Below are positions 32,409 to 45,316 of a DNA stretch of 64,000 nucleotides, in pieces. Made by a program: the position numbers and the translations under genes. Origin of the DNA: Heligmosomoides polygyrus polygyrus (taxonomy: Eukaryota > Nematoda > Chromadorea > Rhabditida > Heligmosomidae); the NCBI GenBank assembly GCA_947396885.1, contig OX377201.1, forward strand, positions 68,670,983-68,734,982, written 5' to 3'. Every line of letters begins with the position of its first letter. The first letter of the stretch is position 1. Below the pieces are notes generated by a model that made no database searches, had not been told where the DNA came from, and was given only the letters and a program-made list of their open reading frames with translations.

Positions 32409-35180
32409 ATGGGAAGGACGAGTACGGAGAGGCTGCTAAAATCTCAGGGCCTAACCAGGCTGCGCAAACTGAGAAGGACTAGGATGACGATCTGTACTTA
32501 CAACGCCCGCACGCTTGCGTCGGAAGCATCCGTCGAGGACCTGATGATGCAAGCCAGGAAGATCAAGTACGACGTCATCGGACTGACCGAGACGAGAAGA
32601 CACCACCCCCTACACGCCGCCTACGACTCCGGAGAAGAACTGTTCCTCGGAACATGCGACAGCAGGGGAGTAGGCGGCGTTGGTGTCCTCGTCAACACGC
32701 ACTTGGCCATGAACATCGATTCGTACGAGTCTCTGACAAGCCGAATCGGACGGCTGCGATTGAAGCGATGTGGCTCCGTGCCAGCCTTGACTGTGTTCGT
32801 CGCGCATGCCCCAACATCCGACTACGACGACAAAGACGTCGAGGCCTTCTACGTGGAGCTGGAGAAGTTCTATAAGGAAGATCACACCTTCTACAAGGTG
32901 ATCGTCGGCGACTTCAACGCCAAGATCGGGCCACGAAGGTCGCCGGAAGAACTTCACATCGGAACTCACGGTTTGGAGTGGAACGAGCAAGGTGAAAGGC
33001 TGTCTGAGTTTATCATGTCGACCAAGACCATCCATGGAAACTCGCAGTTCCAGAAGCCTCCCTCCCTACGATGGACCTGGGAATCCCCCGGTGGCCAGTT
33101 CCACAAAATTCCACAAGAGATCGACCACATCATCTTCAATCGCAAGTATTGCCTGACCGATGTCTCCGTTGTCCCCAAGTTCTACACGGGATCGGACCAC
33201 CGCCTCTTTCGCGCGAGGTTCCGCTTTTCGCGTCAAGGAGAGAAGGCCGCGAAGTTCAAGAGGAGGAATCCCAGAACGACCATAAACTGGGATCTCTACA
33301 CCTCTCTTGTCGGCCTTTGGGAAGATGTCGTCATGGACAACGTCGATGAAGAATACGACCGCTTCGTGCACCATCTCCACGATAGTGCTAAGGGAGCCGA
33401 GAGCTTAAAGACCACCAAGAGACGCCTGTCTCCGGAAACTCTCGAGCTGATACGCCAGCGTGGAGCAGCACGAGCGTCAGGCAACTACCAACTGACGTCC
33501 GAGCTTGCAAAGCTATGCAGAGCGGCGATAAAGGAAGATCTTAAAGAGAGAAGGGCGGAAGTGTTGGCTGAAGCAGCAGAGGCAGGGCTGAGCATCCGCA
33601 ATGCCCGCCGGAACTTCGCCAACTTCAAGACCAAGATGACCGCTCTCCGACGTCCTGACGGAACCATCACCTCTTCCAGAAGGACCATGGAGAAAGTCAT
33701 CCACGACTTCTACTCCGATTTCTTCGATAGCCACGTCCACCTGCCCCCATGCCATCTTCCGCAGGATGGATACGTCGTCCCCTCTGTTCTCTCTTCCGAA
33801 GTCCGACATGCCATCTCGTCGGTGAAGAAAGGTACAGCACCCGGTTCTGACAGAGCTGAACACCTGAAGAACCTCCCGCCAGCGCTCATCAACACCTTGG
33901 CGCGGCTCTTCACACGCTACCTGTCGGAGTGCAAGGTTCCATCTCAGTGGAAGACCAGCAAGACCGTTTTGCTGTACAAGAAGGGAGACGTGCACGACAT
34001 TGGCAACTATCGCCCGATCTGCCTGTTGTCCGTAGTCTACAAGCTGTTCACTCGAGTCATCCTGAATAGGATTAGTAGAACGCTGGACGAAGGACAGCCA
34101 TGCGAACAAGCAGGATTTCGGAGAGGATTCAGCACGATCGACCACATACACACCATTACGAGGCTCATCGAAGTGTCGCGAGAGTACAAGCTGCCGCTGT
34201 GCCTTACGTTCATCGACCTGAAGAAGGCATTCGACTCCGTCGAGACTGAAGCGGTCATGGAAGCCCTGCTCACTCAGGGCGTTCCTACTCAGTACATCAG
34301 GGTACTTCGAGAGCTGTACAGTGGATTCACGACCAAGATCTCACCATTCTACAACGACGTTGTTATTGACGTGAAGAGAGGTGTTCGACAAGGGGATACC
34401 ATATCCCCGAAGCTCTTCAGCGCCACCCTCGAAAACGTCATGCGCGAACTGGAATGGGAAGACATGGGAGTGAAGGTCGACGGCCGGCAACTGCACCATC
34501 TTCGCTTCGCTGACGACATCGTGCTCATAACACCGAGCATCAGTCAGGCGGAACGAATGCTGGCCGACTTCGATCGTGTATGTGGAAGCGTTGGACTGCA
34601 GCTGAATCTTACGAAGACGATGTTCATGAAGAACGGATGGGTTTCTGATGCCCCATTCTCGCTCAACGGAACGAACATCTCCGAATGCTCCAGCTATGTG
34701 TATCTGGGTCGCGAAGTCAACATGGCCAACGACCTAGCACCAGAGCTGAGCAGGAGGAAACGAGCGGCTTGGGGAGCTTTCAAGAGCGTCGAAGAAGTCG
34801 CGAAGAAGACGAAGAACGTCCGACTCCGTGCCCACCTATTCGACTCCACTGTTCTTCCTGCCCTAACATACGCCTCAGAGACCTGGGCTATACGAAAGCA
34901 GGATGAACACGCGATCAGCGTCGCGCAGCGTGGAATCGAGAGGACGGTGCTCGGAGTGACACGACTCACGCAAGTGAGAGAAGGCCTCCGGAGTTCCGAG
35001 CTTCGCCGACGTTCGAAGATCAGAGACGCTGTCGCATGGGCCAAGTTGTCGAAAATTAGGTGGGCCGGCCACGTAATGCGATTCGCAGACACCCGCTGGA
35101 CGAGAGTCGTCACAGGATTCCGCGGGATGTCAAAAGAACCCCAGGACGCCCACCAACGCGTTGGTCGGACTTCTTCGTGA
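32409..35180 (+). CDS. RTE endonuclease-reverse transcriptase polyprotein
   Basis: A 923-codon ORF that nicks target DNA and reverse-transcribes the element's own RNA. Residues about 25-280 form an AP endonuclease: [37 protein letters not shown] and [10 protein letters not shown]. Residues about 470-740 form the [43 protein letters not shown] (A box), [13 protein letters not shown] (B box) and [10 protein letters not shown] (C box, FADD). The C-terminal region has [14 protein letters not shown] and [10 protein letters not shown]. The ATG at 32409 lies just upstream of the first endonuclease box. Relative to the copy at 54845-55323, 4 nt are missing near 35113, so the last residues ([12 protein letters not shown]...) are out of frame. 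The original C-terminus continues at 35114-35323. Confidence 0.92.
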   Translation: MGRTSTERLLKSQGLTRLRKLRRTRMTICTYNARTLASEASVEDLMMQARKIKYDVIGLTETRRHHPLHAAYDSGEELFLGTCDSRGVGGVGVLVNTHLAMNIDSYESLTSRIGRLRLKRCGSVPALTVFVAHAPTSDYDDKDVEAFYVELEKFYKEDHTFYKVIVGDFNAKIGPRRSPEELHIGTHGLEWNEQGERLSEFIMSTKTIHGNSQFQKPPSLRWTWESPGGQFHKIPQEIDHIIFNRKYCLTDVSVVPKFYTGSDHRLFRARFRFSRQGEKAAKFKRRNPRTTINWDLYTSLVGLWEDVVMDNVDEEYDRFVHHLHDSAKGAESLKTTKRRLSPETLELIRQRGAARASGNYQLTSELAKLCRAAIKEDLKERRAEVLAEAAEAGLSIRNARRNFANFKTKMTALRRPDGTITSSRRTMEKVIHDFYSDFFDSHVHLPPCHLPQDGYVVPSVLSSEVRHAISSVKKGTAPGSDRAEHLKNLPPALINTLARLFTRYLSECKVPSQWKTSKTVLLYKKGDVHDIGNYRPICLLSVVYKLFTRVILNRISRTLDEGQPCEQAGFRRGFSTIDHIHTITRLIEVSREYKLPLCLTFIDLKKAFDSVETEAVMEALLTQGVPTQYIRVLRELYSGFTTKISPFYNDVVIDVKRGVRQGDTISPKLFSATLENVMRELEWEDMGVKVDGRQLHHLRFADDIVLITPSISQAERMLADFDRVCGSVGLQLNLTKTMFMKNGWVSDAPFSLNGTNISECSSYVYLGREVNMANDLAPELSRRKRAAWGAFKSVEEVAKKTKNVRLRAHLFDSTVLPALTYASETWAIRKQDEHAISVAQRGIERTVLGVTRLTQVREGLRSSELRRRSKIRDAVAWAKLSKIRWAGHVMRFADTRWTRVVTGFRGMSKEPQDAHQRVGRTSS

Positions 35181-35323
35181 AAGCCCTGAACGACCGATAT
35201 GACGCTCTTCGTGTCCCTCGAGCGAGGAGGATCCATTGGACCACTCTGGCACGCGACAGGGACGAATGGAGACGCTGCTGGCGCCCGCTCGAGCAAGTCG
35301 ATGATCAACGGGACGACAGGTGA
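35114..35323 (+). pseudogene. Frameshifted C-terminus of RTE ORF
   Basis: The second forward frame continues the protein with [20 protein letters not shown] and ends [11 protein letters not shown], matching the in-frame continuation of the family copy at 55200-55323. The 4-nt loss near 35113 disconnects it. This DNA-binding-like tail is conserved in RTE elements, so the element is probably inactive despite intact catalytic domains. Confidence 0.85.
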
Positions 35324-35719
35324 TACAGGTGATACCTTAACATCTTGTGTAACCAGGGCTGCTGTAAACAGGGACCCGTGTAACCACGTTTGCTCTGAGA
35401 ACAGCGTCGTTGCGTTAGAAGGAGATAATCATTTAGCAGACATTCTATGGTTCACCCTCTCACCATCAGCTAACGACCGGAAGCTTCTGGTCTCATTCTT
35501 GACTGAAAAAAACGTACCCATTGGAAAAGGTTACGCGAAACATCACATATCATGATCAGTAACGTTCGAAACGTTTTGTATAAGGAGCAAGCCGTTTAAT
35601 GCCATCGCTAACTTCTTCACCGCTCGTCAACAAGCAAACTACTCGACTACAAAAGAGGCTGTTGATGAGATTTTGCGCAAAAATTACAAAACCCAAACAC
35701 AAACAAGCAACCATAAGGG

Positions 35720-35847
35720 CCTGTTCATACTTCGCGACAGCAGCGACAAGAGCGCAGCGTGGCGTGCGCTTGTCGCGCGCTCGGTTTTAATCAATATGCA
35801 TAATTTGCGCGGGTGACAAGTTGCTCTTGTCGCGAAGTATGAACAGG
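35720..35847 (+). mobile_element. Short MITE
   Basis: About 128 bp with terminal inverted repeats CCTGTTCATACTTCGCGACA and the exact complement at 35828-35847. The internal part is GC-rich (CGACAAGAGCGCAGCG). The target duplication is not clear, so no superfamily is assigned. Confidence 0.75.
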
Positions 35848-38540
35848 ACTTAGCACTTATAGCCTAGCACACTATTAGCACTGCAATTGACAGTTGTAAG
35901 CAGACTAACCTGAGATTAGTTACTCCTTTTATTTAACTGATTTCGTTTTTGTTTCAATTGACATACTAGGTGTATTGGTGCAACCGATTGTCTACAGTGC
36001 AACAGATTGTTTTTATTAGGCAGTGTTATGAATTTGTATCTGTTTCTAATTCGATTGCTTCAGTTGTTGTAAAAAAAGTTGTTCCCTTATTGACTGCCGT
36101 GCGTAGTTAAGCAAAGGGGCAGAGCAATTTGGCTGCATGTTCCGGGGCAGTCTTCAGGTTGCGACAGTAGGCCGTTTTGGTGCGCTATTCCTCCTCATCC
36201 TCCTTAACGGTCTCCGCGGTCCTCTCAGCCGCCTCGTCAGTGCGGGTACGCGCTCGGCCATTACTTGTATAGCTGACGGAAATCGAGGCGAGAAAGTGGC
36301 GCTCGCCGTCAACAGGACCTCGGCTATGTTTCGGCGCCGAACCGACCCGGCCTCCGACTACTTGGCCATGAGTCGCGCATGGCCGACTGCGGACGCGAAC
36401 CCGTCCCTCAGACGTTTTTGCTGAGATGGCCTAGTTCTGCCGGAGAAGCAGCATGGAACGTGATGGAGGCGTCGTAGGAGGACGGCTGATTGCCCTGCCA
36501 ATTACTCCACGAACTATTCCGTCAAGGCTTCATCGGATGGCGAGAGTGTGGTCGCAGCTGCCACCGCCGCTTCAATTTTTCATTTCAATTCTCCATTTCG
36601 TGGGCGTCGCCAATTGTCAGGCAACTCTGCTGCCCAATGTGCTGGAAATGTCGACTTTCTCCTCCTCTAGCTGTTCTTTCCCAGGTGCGCTGCGCTCTAG
36701 CGCTTGTCATGCTCAAACAAAACTGTTGGTTCCTCTCCTAAAACTCACTTCGTTCTAACCTTATTCACGTGTGGTTACTCACTGCTCTGTTTTTATTTTT
36801 ACTGTTTTTTGAAACCATCCGGTCTGCAGACCAGCGTTGTTTCTCCTCAACAACGGTCATCTTCTAACTTATCGTCGCCATTATTACTCGCACATCCACA
36901 GTGCGGGACATGAACTTAGATGACTCCTCGAAATAGGTATTGATTGACACGAAGGACAACGCGTCGGTGCAACGTGCTCTGGCTACCCAGCAGAAATTGT
37001 GGAATGGCAAGTGGTTCCAACGCACCGCATAGCCCCGACCGAGGGTTAAGCTTTAATCGAAAGGAAAGAGGGGAGGGGTGGTGCTACCGTGGTAGCGTTT
37101 TAAGGGGGTCGTACTATGTGTTTTTTAGGGGGAAAATCGAATCATAATTTTCTCAGCTTTTCTGGTTGTTTTTGTATCTCTCAATAAATTACTGACTTTT
37201 AAAGGAATAGCCTCGACAATGTGGAGGGTGGCGTGTAGCATTGTTTGCTGATGGAGACATGTTATGAGTATGGATCCTGCGAAGTTTTACTGGTTCAGTA
37301 CAAAAATTATTTTACAGCAAAAATGATTCAGTAAAAAAATTTTCACAGTAGAAATGAATGTTGTCCTGAAGGTTTTCGATTCCATCACGACGGGTAATTT
37401 TTCCAATTTTTGCAGAATGTCAATGGCCTAAAACATTTCTCCACATCAACATTCTGATATGAAACTGTACTCTTTAAAATTTTTACGTCAACTGCTGCCG
37501 GTATTTCAGGCGTATTTTTGGGATTTCTGCAAGACGTTTACAGTGATCACAGTGCATATCGAGTTTTCCTCTTCGGATCGATCACGAAGTCGCGAGCGAA
37601 AGACGGCCTTGTCACGGACGCAATCTTTTTTCTAACTGAAGGAATAAGAAGGAGAAAAATTGTTGTGGTTGAAATTTATTTTTATAAATACCAATAAATT
37701 TTTTGTAGAAACCCTTCATATTATCACAAAAGTCCAGTTTTTCGGCAGATGATATAAAATCAGACTACTAATCATAACGAGGATTGTTATAGAAAACTTA
37801 GTTTTTACCATGTATTTGAAAAAAGTTTGAAAAGCGAAATGGCGATATCACCACCTTAAGTCCTCTCCTTCAGATCAAAAATTTATTTTCATGAAAAACA
37901 ACGCTTTTGAATATATTTGATCCCGTAGTCATAGCAAAGAAGGCTATAGAAGCACCGGATCCTTTTTTAACAACCAGTGCTCGGAACTTTATGCATGCAA
38001 TGTTTCTCCTAACATTGCCGACTTCGGGAAGAAAAACTTATTTCCGCGACTAGTCAAGCCTTCTTTTATAACACTGATCGCGTCGATAGGACTAAAAAAT
38101 TATTATACCTTATAGTATGAATCTTGAAAAAGCCAGTAATTACTATTTGCGGTTGACGTCGAAGTTTTGTGGAGTATAGTTTCAGATTAAGATGTCGCTC
38201 GTTCAAGCAAATGGAAAGCGTGAGTGCCATGACGTTCTGCTAAAATCGGCAAAAATTGGACCCTTCCTGTTTGATTTGAAAACTGCCTTGGGTAATCTTT
38301 ATTTTTAACGGCTGAACGGTCAGCATTCAAACTTTATGGAATTCGATTCTGCGTTCATAACATATCCTTTCAATACTCGACCAGCGAATGAAGCCGCACG
38401 CGAATCTTCACAACGTCGGTGCCGCACCTGGAAGGATAATTTTCAAGAGATATGAAAATTACTTAAGGACGCAAGGGGATTGTGCCAAACTTGGTTCCGA
38501 TCGTAAATTTCCGGCAAAAATCGGACCCTACTCGTTACCC
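35848..38540 (+). other. Stretch without recognised gene
   Basis: 36140-36480 is GC-rich and 37100-38540 is AT-rich. Open stretches up to about 100 codons are present but show no recognisable domain and overlap in several frames, as expected by chance. Confidence 0.45.
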
Positions 38541-38559
38541 TGCCCCGATCTCTCGTCAT

Positions 38560-38720
38560 AGGACTGCAAGCTGTACAATCACCTGAAGCAGTTCTTTCGC
38601 GAGAAAATCTTGAACGAAGAAGAGGACTTCAAACCGGCGATCGATTTCCCTTTACTTCCTATTTACTCTGCTCTCGGAGAAGCGACATAGAAAAACCCAT
38701 GGCATCAATATCAAAGGGAA
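38560..38720 (+). pseudogene. Mariner transposase C-terminal relic
   Basis: The forward frame reads LYNHLKQFFREKILNEEEDF, followed by KPAID and, after a frame change, SDIEKP and a KGIVVF-like end. This resembles the terminal block of mariner transposases (FKHL-FL-K-F-E-D-A-I ... GI-KL--W---I---G-YF). The similarity is short and the frame is broken; no termini were found. Confidence 0.35.
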
Positions 38721-38875
38721 TTGTGGTGTTTACTAAAAGTAGAATAAATAATTAAATAAATAAATAAAAGGTAAACACACAAAAATAAGGACAAAAAAAT
38801 ACAAAAAATGCGGTGGTCAGTCGGTAGGCGAGTTAGTGTTTTACTCTTTCAAAATAAGTAAAAAATCAGCTACCT

Positions 38876-38988
38876 TAAAGGGATGGAAGGCTTGAGCTGG
38901 GCGGGAAACCTAAGTCGGAACCTAATATCGGGCGCAGGCGACAGCCGGCACCTCCTCCGACCGCGCTACCGCGCTTCAAAGAAATAAA
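38876..38988 (-). mobile_element. tRNA-derived SINE, 5' part
   Basis: On the minus strand it begins near GCGCGGTAGCGCGGTCGGAG (A-box region) and runs to GTTTCCCGCCC and GCCTTCCATCCC, the order seen in the full copy at 44094-44380. The 3' half is absent. Confidence 0.65.
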
Positions 38989-40797
38989 TAAAGTTTGAAC
39001 ATTTGACAGATGTTCTGAAACGGTCTAATACTCTCATAAATGTTGCAAATGAAAACAGCTGATGCTTCTTCCATAAAGTTTAGGGACGATGGCCTAGATT
39101 GTATGTCTTTAAAGCTGACTTGTAGGTGCGTACACATGCGTGGTCAAGGAGCTGGTTGTATTTAAAAACACCCTGCATAACTGTATGAGAGCAATCAATG
39201 AGCCGCGTCACCAAAATCTTCTACACATGGATGAAACGCACCTTCGCGTTCTTGAGAAGCAATCATTGACGATCTAATTGGATGTATGTAGATGTCAAGA
39301 ATAAAGACGACTCTGCAACTTAGGAAGAGAGCATAGTGAGTTATGTACACGACCAACACCTTAGTGATGGGGCTTCCCCGGTTCCACCAAGGTGGAGGAG
39401 ATGTGTTGGGAGGCTTATTTCCTAATTCGAACCCAAGGTCGCTTAGTTAATTAATTCCACTTCGAATCACGCTGCAATAACTAAAACAAGGTGTTGAGTC
39501 GATGCCATTGCTTCCTTTCTAAGGTACATATGTACATCATCTGACCACAAACATGCGGTGACCTGATTTTCGAAAAGGGCTCGGATTCCGAGGAGGTGCA
39601 AAAGGTTTTCGGAACCTACACGTCCACCTCTCTCAAGGTGTTCGCATCTTCATTGCCCCTCTTTGGCATTCCAGAAGAAGTACACTACATTTTACTGAGA
39701 AAGGGATTCTGTTGTTTAAACCTCTGGATCATTGTGGTTCTTCCGACTATTCTCTCAATGAGACAGAGATTGGCAGGGTAGAGCTGCTTAGGAATGCTTT
39801 ATATGAACAAAGTGATTGCGCTATGAAGGAGAAGATAATGATCCTTATTTGATCGGAGGGATTCAACTTGGTTAAGCAACTTTACGCACTGGTTCCTTTA
39901 AACCGCTCCTTATGGGCATATTTTTGACAACCATTGAATAGAAAAGCTAAAAAGGAAACCGCTCCTTGTGGAAAGGGAAGCCGTTATTTTAGAACGCCGT
40001 GTTGCAGAGGTGCCCGATATCCCTCATATCTGTGAACGTAGTGCATCCAAGCGTACTGATGCTTGATTCACTGTCTGCCGTTGAATGCCCTTATACACCT
40101 GCAGCAGCACATGAGCCGAAATCAATCAATTCGGTTGACTTTTTCAAACGATTGGCATCACCGGGACTGTGCCAACACTGGTCTTTATATTCGGTGGGGC
40201 GCTGCCATTCCCTCTACAGCCTGCTACAGATGTGCTTTTTCGACATAAAATGGATGCGATTTCCGAGCAGAATCAGCTGGTAGGACCAAGCCCAATTTCC
40301 GCTTATCATAGCGGTAGTTCCTCTCAAACTGCAACATGGCGTTTCTACTAGGTTAGTTCGGAACGTCGGATTCGAGCAGCCACATCCCATTTAGAATGTC
40401 TACATACGTAGACCAGCGTTGAGGTAAACAAGATCTGTCCAAGTTGAGCTTTCACCTGCTTATTCAAAGAATACGGAAATTTCAGCTTACGATTAGCTTA
40501 TGCTTTGGTGAGCCAATTCCCTACGTGCGGGAGTGTGCTACCATACCATAGGACATTTTGTTGATTCCTCACCGAACATTTCGCGAGATTTGCAGCCGCC
40601 GACCTATCTTTTGAGGGGTGCTCTACGCTGTCGCGCTTGCTTAGCGTCATTCAGAATGTGCTAATGGAGTCAAACAGCACCATCATTTTCAGTCCAAAGT
40701 CATCTTTGGAATCTACACTCTTTTGAAGCCCGCATGTTAACCTGCCTTACGAAGCGGCCCCTGTTGTCGCATAAGATCTAATCCTAACTAAAGGAGA

Positions 40798-41088
40798 AAG
40801 AATAAAGAAAAAAGGACAGCGTTACTTAATTTCTTTAGGGATGCGCCACGCATTCTACTTCTACGGCATGTCGTTGAGGTGATTTGAATGCGTATTTGGC
40901 CATAATGACTTGAGATGGGCAGTCGATGAAAAGTCAGCGAGTTGTTCTTCCCAAACAAGTCTGGTACCATTTAGTCGACTCCGGAAGGGTGGAAGACTTG
41001 GTGGGCTTTGACAGGAAATCCGAAACAGGAACCCGGTATCGTGTGCAGGCGACAGGCGGCACCTTCTACGACTGCGCTACACGCGCCC
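40798..41088 (-). mobile_element. tRNA-derived SINE, full-length-like
   Basis: Minus strand: GGGCGCGTGTAGCGCAGTCG start (A box), B-box-like region before TTTCCTGTCAAAGCCC, then GGAGTCGACTAAATGGTACC. The 3' end has GGCGCATCCCTAAAG and a degraded TTTATTC tail. Same family as 44094, 48096 and 56589. Confidence 0.75.
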
Positions 41089-43705
41089 AATTCTAATCGT
41101 ATGTAACAATGTAACTGTGAAGCGGTTTTCAGCATTTGTTTGAAATGAAAGTGAAATCGTTCTCTCCCTTGTCTTTGCTGTATCCGTCGACCGTGTAATA
41201 AATTTCCCCTCTCTATTCCCGAGTCTATTCGTCGAGCATATTGTGCTTGAAAGCCGTTTCTCGCTCTCAGCGATGGTCCGTCCTAACGTTGCTAGTTCCT
41301 CGGGCTATTCTTCTATGCTTGTTTGCATCTTTTCCACGCTTCTCTATGTATGGTAGGAAACTCTAGACTTCTTCTGCAAAATTTCTCATGTACCGCTGTG
41401 TCGAATGTACCGCGCATTCGCTGAGGCTGACCTGTCCGAATGCGGCTTGTGTCTGTCGATTTGTTCGTCTTAGTGCCAGTTTGAACCTTCAAAGAAAACA
41501 TTATGAATTTGCAGCCAGTGTGTCGCAAGAAAATGATTCGAAATGACCGGAAGTTTCAAATCGATTTGAACTATATTTTCCTGTCTATTACACACAATTC
41601 TCTGCTTGCTGAAAGTGTGCTAACTGCACCTAGAAATCACTGAGATCCTACCGGAACCCCTCCGGAGTAAGGCACGAGAGGGTGACTACCGTTCTTGCAT
41701 GTCTCCTTGAAATGCTTAAACCATCTTTTCCCTTCAAAGACAGCTATGAATTTCGGCGGCCGGCTGCACAGCCTAGTGCAGTACACATATTTATATCGCT
41801 GTTGTTCAATGGCGCTAATGGCTGGTCTTGGAAATTTTTTTGAACTATTCGCAGGGAGGTTAGTGAGGCAACCTTGCACTGTTAATTCTTGAAGATGTTC
41901 CGGCCGAAAAAAGGCACAAACATACGTTCTTATTTGAAAAATCGGCTTTGTAAAACTGACTGTGGAGATCTGAGAAGCCACACATATTCATTGTGCTGCT
42001 GTATGATTAGCAATGCTGGAGATCGTGCTCGATTTTGATTCGCTTGATTATGCGTCTAGGTTAAGGAGGTACCACAGCTGCTTGGCGAATTTAGGACGAT
42101 GCTTGCTTGAGAGGTGTTTGACGAGATCCAAGCAATTGTTATGGATTAACTAAAAATTTCCTCCGTGATAAAGTATAAGCATCTTCGAGGTGGCAAGGTG
42201 ATCCATAAGCCAGACGCTGCCCGCCTGAATTAGCCACCATGTTCAGCTTCCGATATCTTCCACCGTTTGCGCTCTAACTCGTACGGAAGGGTTAAGGAGG
42301 TCTCCAAAGGAGAACGAAGCCTTGTTGGAAGGTCGCTGATTGCCATTTTGATTTTGTGAACTGCAATTCGCCTCATTTATCTCTCCAATACCCCTTCTTT
42401 CCTCTCGCTTCTATGTATTTTCGAACTAGGGCGATCGCGAAAACGCCACCGAAAGTTTGGAATGTGCGGGCTATTTACTGGCGGACACGAAATCAAATTT
42501 TTAGCCGATACCCATTCTCAGCTCTGCATCATAGCGTACTGGCAGCGCGCATGCTGTCGAAGTATTCCGGACGCTTCCGGCAGTCGCACACACGCATAAT
42601 TCTTTCATTGAGTCCCTCAATGCTCCCCCTGGGAACTGGTGATCTCAGATGCTGACGGTCGGCTTCTTCACCACCTCGGAAGACCAGCTGCCCCGCGATC
42701 GTGTGTTCGTTGGCGCTGTCACGAAGCGCTTCATCACCCCGAAGCGGAAAACATTCAGGACCGGAGTGCTAGGACCCTCGGGACCTCGCAGTGTTGCGTG
42801 CAGCCTCCTCTCGCCAATACTTATCATCGCGTGTCATCGTTCGTTCCTCGCCGGTTCATCCCAAATCGAACGAACACTCCGCCCGTATAAGCATCAATGC
42901 GGATTTTTGATGATTTCCTCGTCTGTGGTGTGGGTTGAGTTCTTTGCTCTAAGTTGGTGGTAACTGCATCGTCTGCTAATACTAAGATGTCTTATTTCAT
43001 TGCTGTGAAACGCTTGGGCTTCTTCCAGAACCGGATTCCTAGTGCATCCATCGCGCGGGTGACTTTGCTCCTCTTGATCCCTACGGGCTTATAGGCTTTG
43101 AAACGAGCGCAATCGACAATCACCGAAGGGACTCCATAAGTGCTCTGGAGATGAGCCCAATTCCCAGACATTCGTGCTTGGTGAATTTGTGAGAAGTGCA
43201 GCGAACGCTGCTTGAAGCCCATTTTCAATAAAAGATGGAGAAATTTGAAATGCTTGGGCATGATTCTTTGCTAAGAGTTCAGTATTCTGTTGCTACGAAA
43301 CCTGTTCATGATGGTGCAGGTAGCGAATTGGTTTGAATAAAATCTTCGTTACGGCACAGCTCCTTGGAGGAGTATTTGCACATTTCTTACTTCTGAAACT
43401 GTCGACTCGTGGAGCCGTGTCGGAAGTATTAAGTACTGTCAACTGACGACCGAACCATGTGCCTGAAAGGTTTCTGAGCGGGAGCCCACAGTTTTTCCTA
43501 AAATGACTTCTTGAATCTCATGGTCATAGTGAGTCTCCTTCTAGAAACCGCTTGAATCAAATCCGCCAGAAATGCGCTGAACAATCAGGAATGTACTGTG
43601 GCAAATGATGTTGAGTTTAGCAAGGAGAAACTGTTAAGGTGTGTACGGCGGTTATAATTGTTTCTTGCTGCTATGTGGATAATGGCATGTTATTGGGTCG
43701 CATCG
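41089..43705 (+). other. Stretch without recognised gene
   Basis: Open stretches of about 85-115 codons occur (for example 41637-41981 minus and 42649-42963 plus), but none shows a domain and several overlap in competing frames. No repeat match within the window. Confidence 0.4.
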
Positions 43706-43709
43706 CAAG

Positions 43710-43835
43710 CAGGAAGGAAAGGATAAAGCTCTGCATTCATCCCCTTCGTGGACTGAACCATGATTCACCTCCTATGTGTTGAGCAGTCTTGAATTTCCAC
43801 AAAATGACTTGCGGTGGCCGGTGGCAGGCCTATGA
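43710..43835 (-). mobile_element. Divergent SINE fragment
   Basis: AAAGGATAAAG at 43716-43726 followed by ATTCATCCCCTTCGTGG and AATGACTTGCGGTGGCCGGT corresponds to the 3' half of the tRNA-derived SINE in minus orientation (compare 48096-48220). Confidence 0.55.
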
Positions 43836-44093
43836 ATAAGGCAATGACTTACCATCACTTGCATATGAAATTCGATTGAAGTTTTTTTTAAAATAAAGTC
43901 AAAATTACTATTTTAAATTAACAAAACAATAAAATTAAAAAATTATAATTTTGTGTATTTATAAAAAATAGTGTATTTTTGTGTTCAAGTCAACTTTGAT
44001 GTGATCGGAAAAATAATTATTTCCGGAAATATACACAACATTTTGTTGCTTTATATAAACAACATTTTCACGTATATTTTAAAGTAAATAGAA

Positions 44094-44380
44094 GGGGCGC
44101 GTGGAGCGTGGTCGGAGGAGATGCCGACTGTCGCGTGCCACCGATATCTGGTTCCTGCTGGGATTTCCCGCCCGTGATATCCAAAGCCTTCCATCCCTCC
44201 GCGGTCGGTGAATTGGTATCAGACTCCCCTGGGAAAGATAGAGCGCTGACTTGTTCGTCTGCTGGTCACCGCAGTTCATTGCTTCACCAAATTCGCATTC
44301 AAATCGCCTCTACGACATTCTGTAGGAGTAGAATGCGCGGCGCATCACAAGAAGAGACTGAGTAACGCTATCCTTTATCC
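44094..44380 (+). mobile_element. tRNA-derived SINE, full-length
   Basis: Starts GGGGCGCGTGGAGCGTGGTC (acceptor arm and A-box region). The B-box-like GGTTCCTGCTGGGATTTCCC is followed by CGCCC, which pairs with the 5' GGGCG. The body runs through CGCGGTCGGTGAATTGGTAT and AGTAGAATGCGCGGCGCATC to the 3' end CGCTATCCTTTATCC. This is the plus-oriented reference for the family in this window. Confidence 0.75.
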
Positions 44381-45316
44381 ACTGTCCTAATGGAGCAAAC
44401 AGGTTGCGGATGAGTCATATGTAGAGATCGCACCGTACACTCATTCTACATATATATCGTGTTGCCTATTTGACTGATAAGGTAAATGCTGTTCACTTGT
44501 ATTATACATACATAAATCTGTGAGCAGCGAAAGCAACCACCGTAGAGCTTCTCCAATTTAGGCGAACAGCATTTACACTATCTGTCCAGAAAACATTGCC
44601 CTGTACGAGCGCATGTCCCACACTCTTTTCATGGAAAATTCTTTGTATCAAAGCAGTTCAGGGTTATCCTGTTGATTGTCCTTTGGGTTAACCCTGGTAT
44701 CAGTTTTTTCCCTTTCATCTCTTGCACTGGCTACGAATGAAGCGACATAGGTGATATCCGCCAAATACTGAAACACTGAAACTAAGAACTAATGCTTCTT
44801 TAACAAGTTTTCTTAACAGCATTCTATTGGGTGTCTCAATAAAATGTACACACTGTTTGGAAGCTAATAACTTTTCTCACAGTAAAGGGACTGGAGAAGT
44901 TAAGTGCTCGTATGAAAGCCTGAAAAATTGGAAATTTTCTGACATATAAGCGGTATGGGTTGCTTAGTGAACTCTTCTGAAATCTCGAATTTTACACTCG
45001 ATTAATTGCGTTTCGCTTGAATACTTGTCATAATTTCCTTACCAAGTGGTCATTTTGATTGATTTGGGTTTTTTAAGGTCTAAACCTAAAAACACACTGG
45101 AAGCACAAGGCAACATGATTTTTGTGACGTGCAAGTATTCAAGATTGCGACATGCCCCCGCCTGAAACCTTGCTGAATGCATGTTACAGTCTCGTTACTA
45201 CATGGCCAGATTAACTTGTGCTGTACTACTTTTATTGTTTTCCGTCGCCCAGTAGCTGCTTCATAATAAAGAAAATTCAAAGCGTAGTGAATAAAATTAC
45301 ACATTTTTCTTTTTCC

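Larger units (their letters stand above)
31908..35332 (+). mobile_element. Nearly intact RTE-clade retrotransposon
   Basis: A 3425-bp element bounded by a perfect 12-bp target duplication TACCTTAACATC (31896-31907 and 35333-35344). The 5' UTR is GC-rich and starts with a nested hairpin. One long endonuclease-RT ORF (32409-35180) occupies most of the element. The 3' end is a short GGTGATACAGGTGATA tail, an RTE trait. Fragments of the same family lie at 54845-55323 and in the 61.3-63.0 kb region. A clean duplication and an almost open ORF suggest recent insertion. Confidence 0.9.

Noticed and set aside
37570..37625. RTE endonuclease relic
   Set aside because: About 25 bases resembling GGCCTTGTCACAGACGCGA of the RTE occur near 37602, but the flanks do not match; too short to support.
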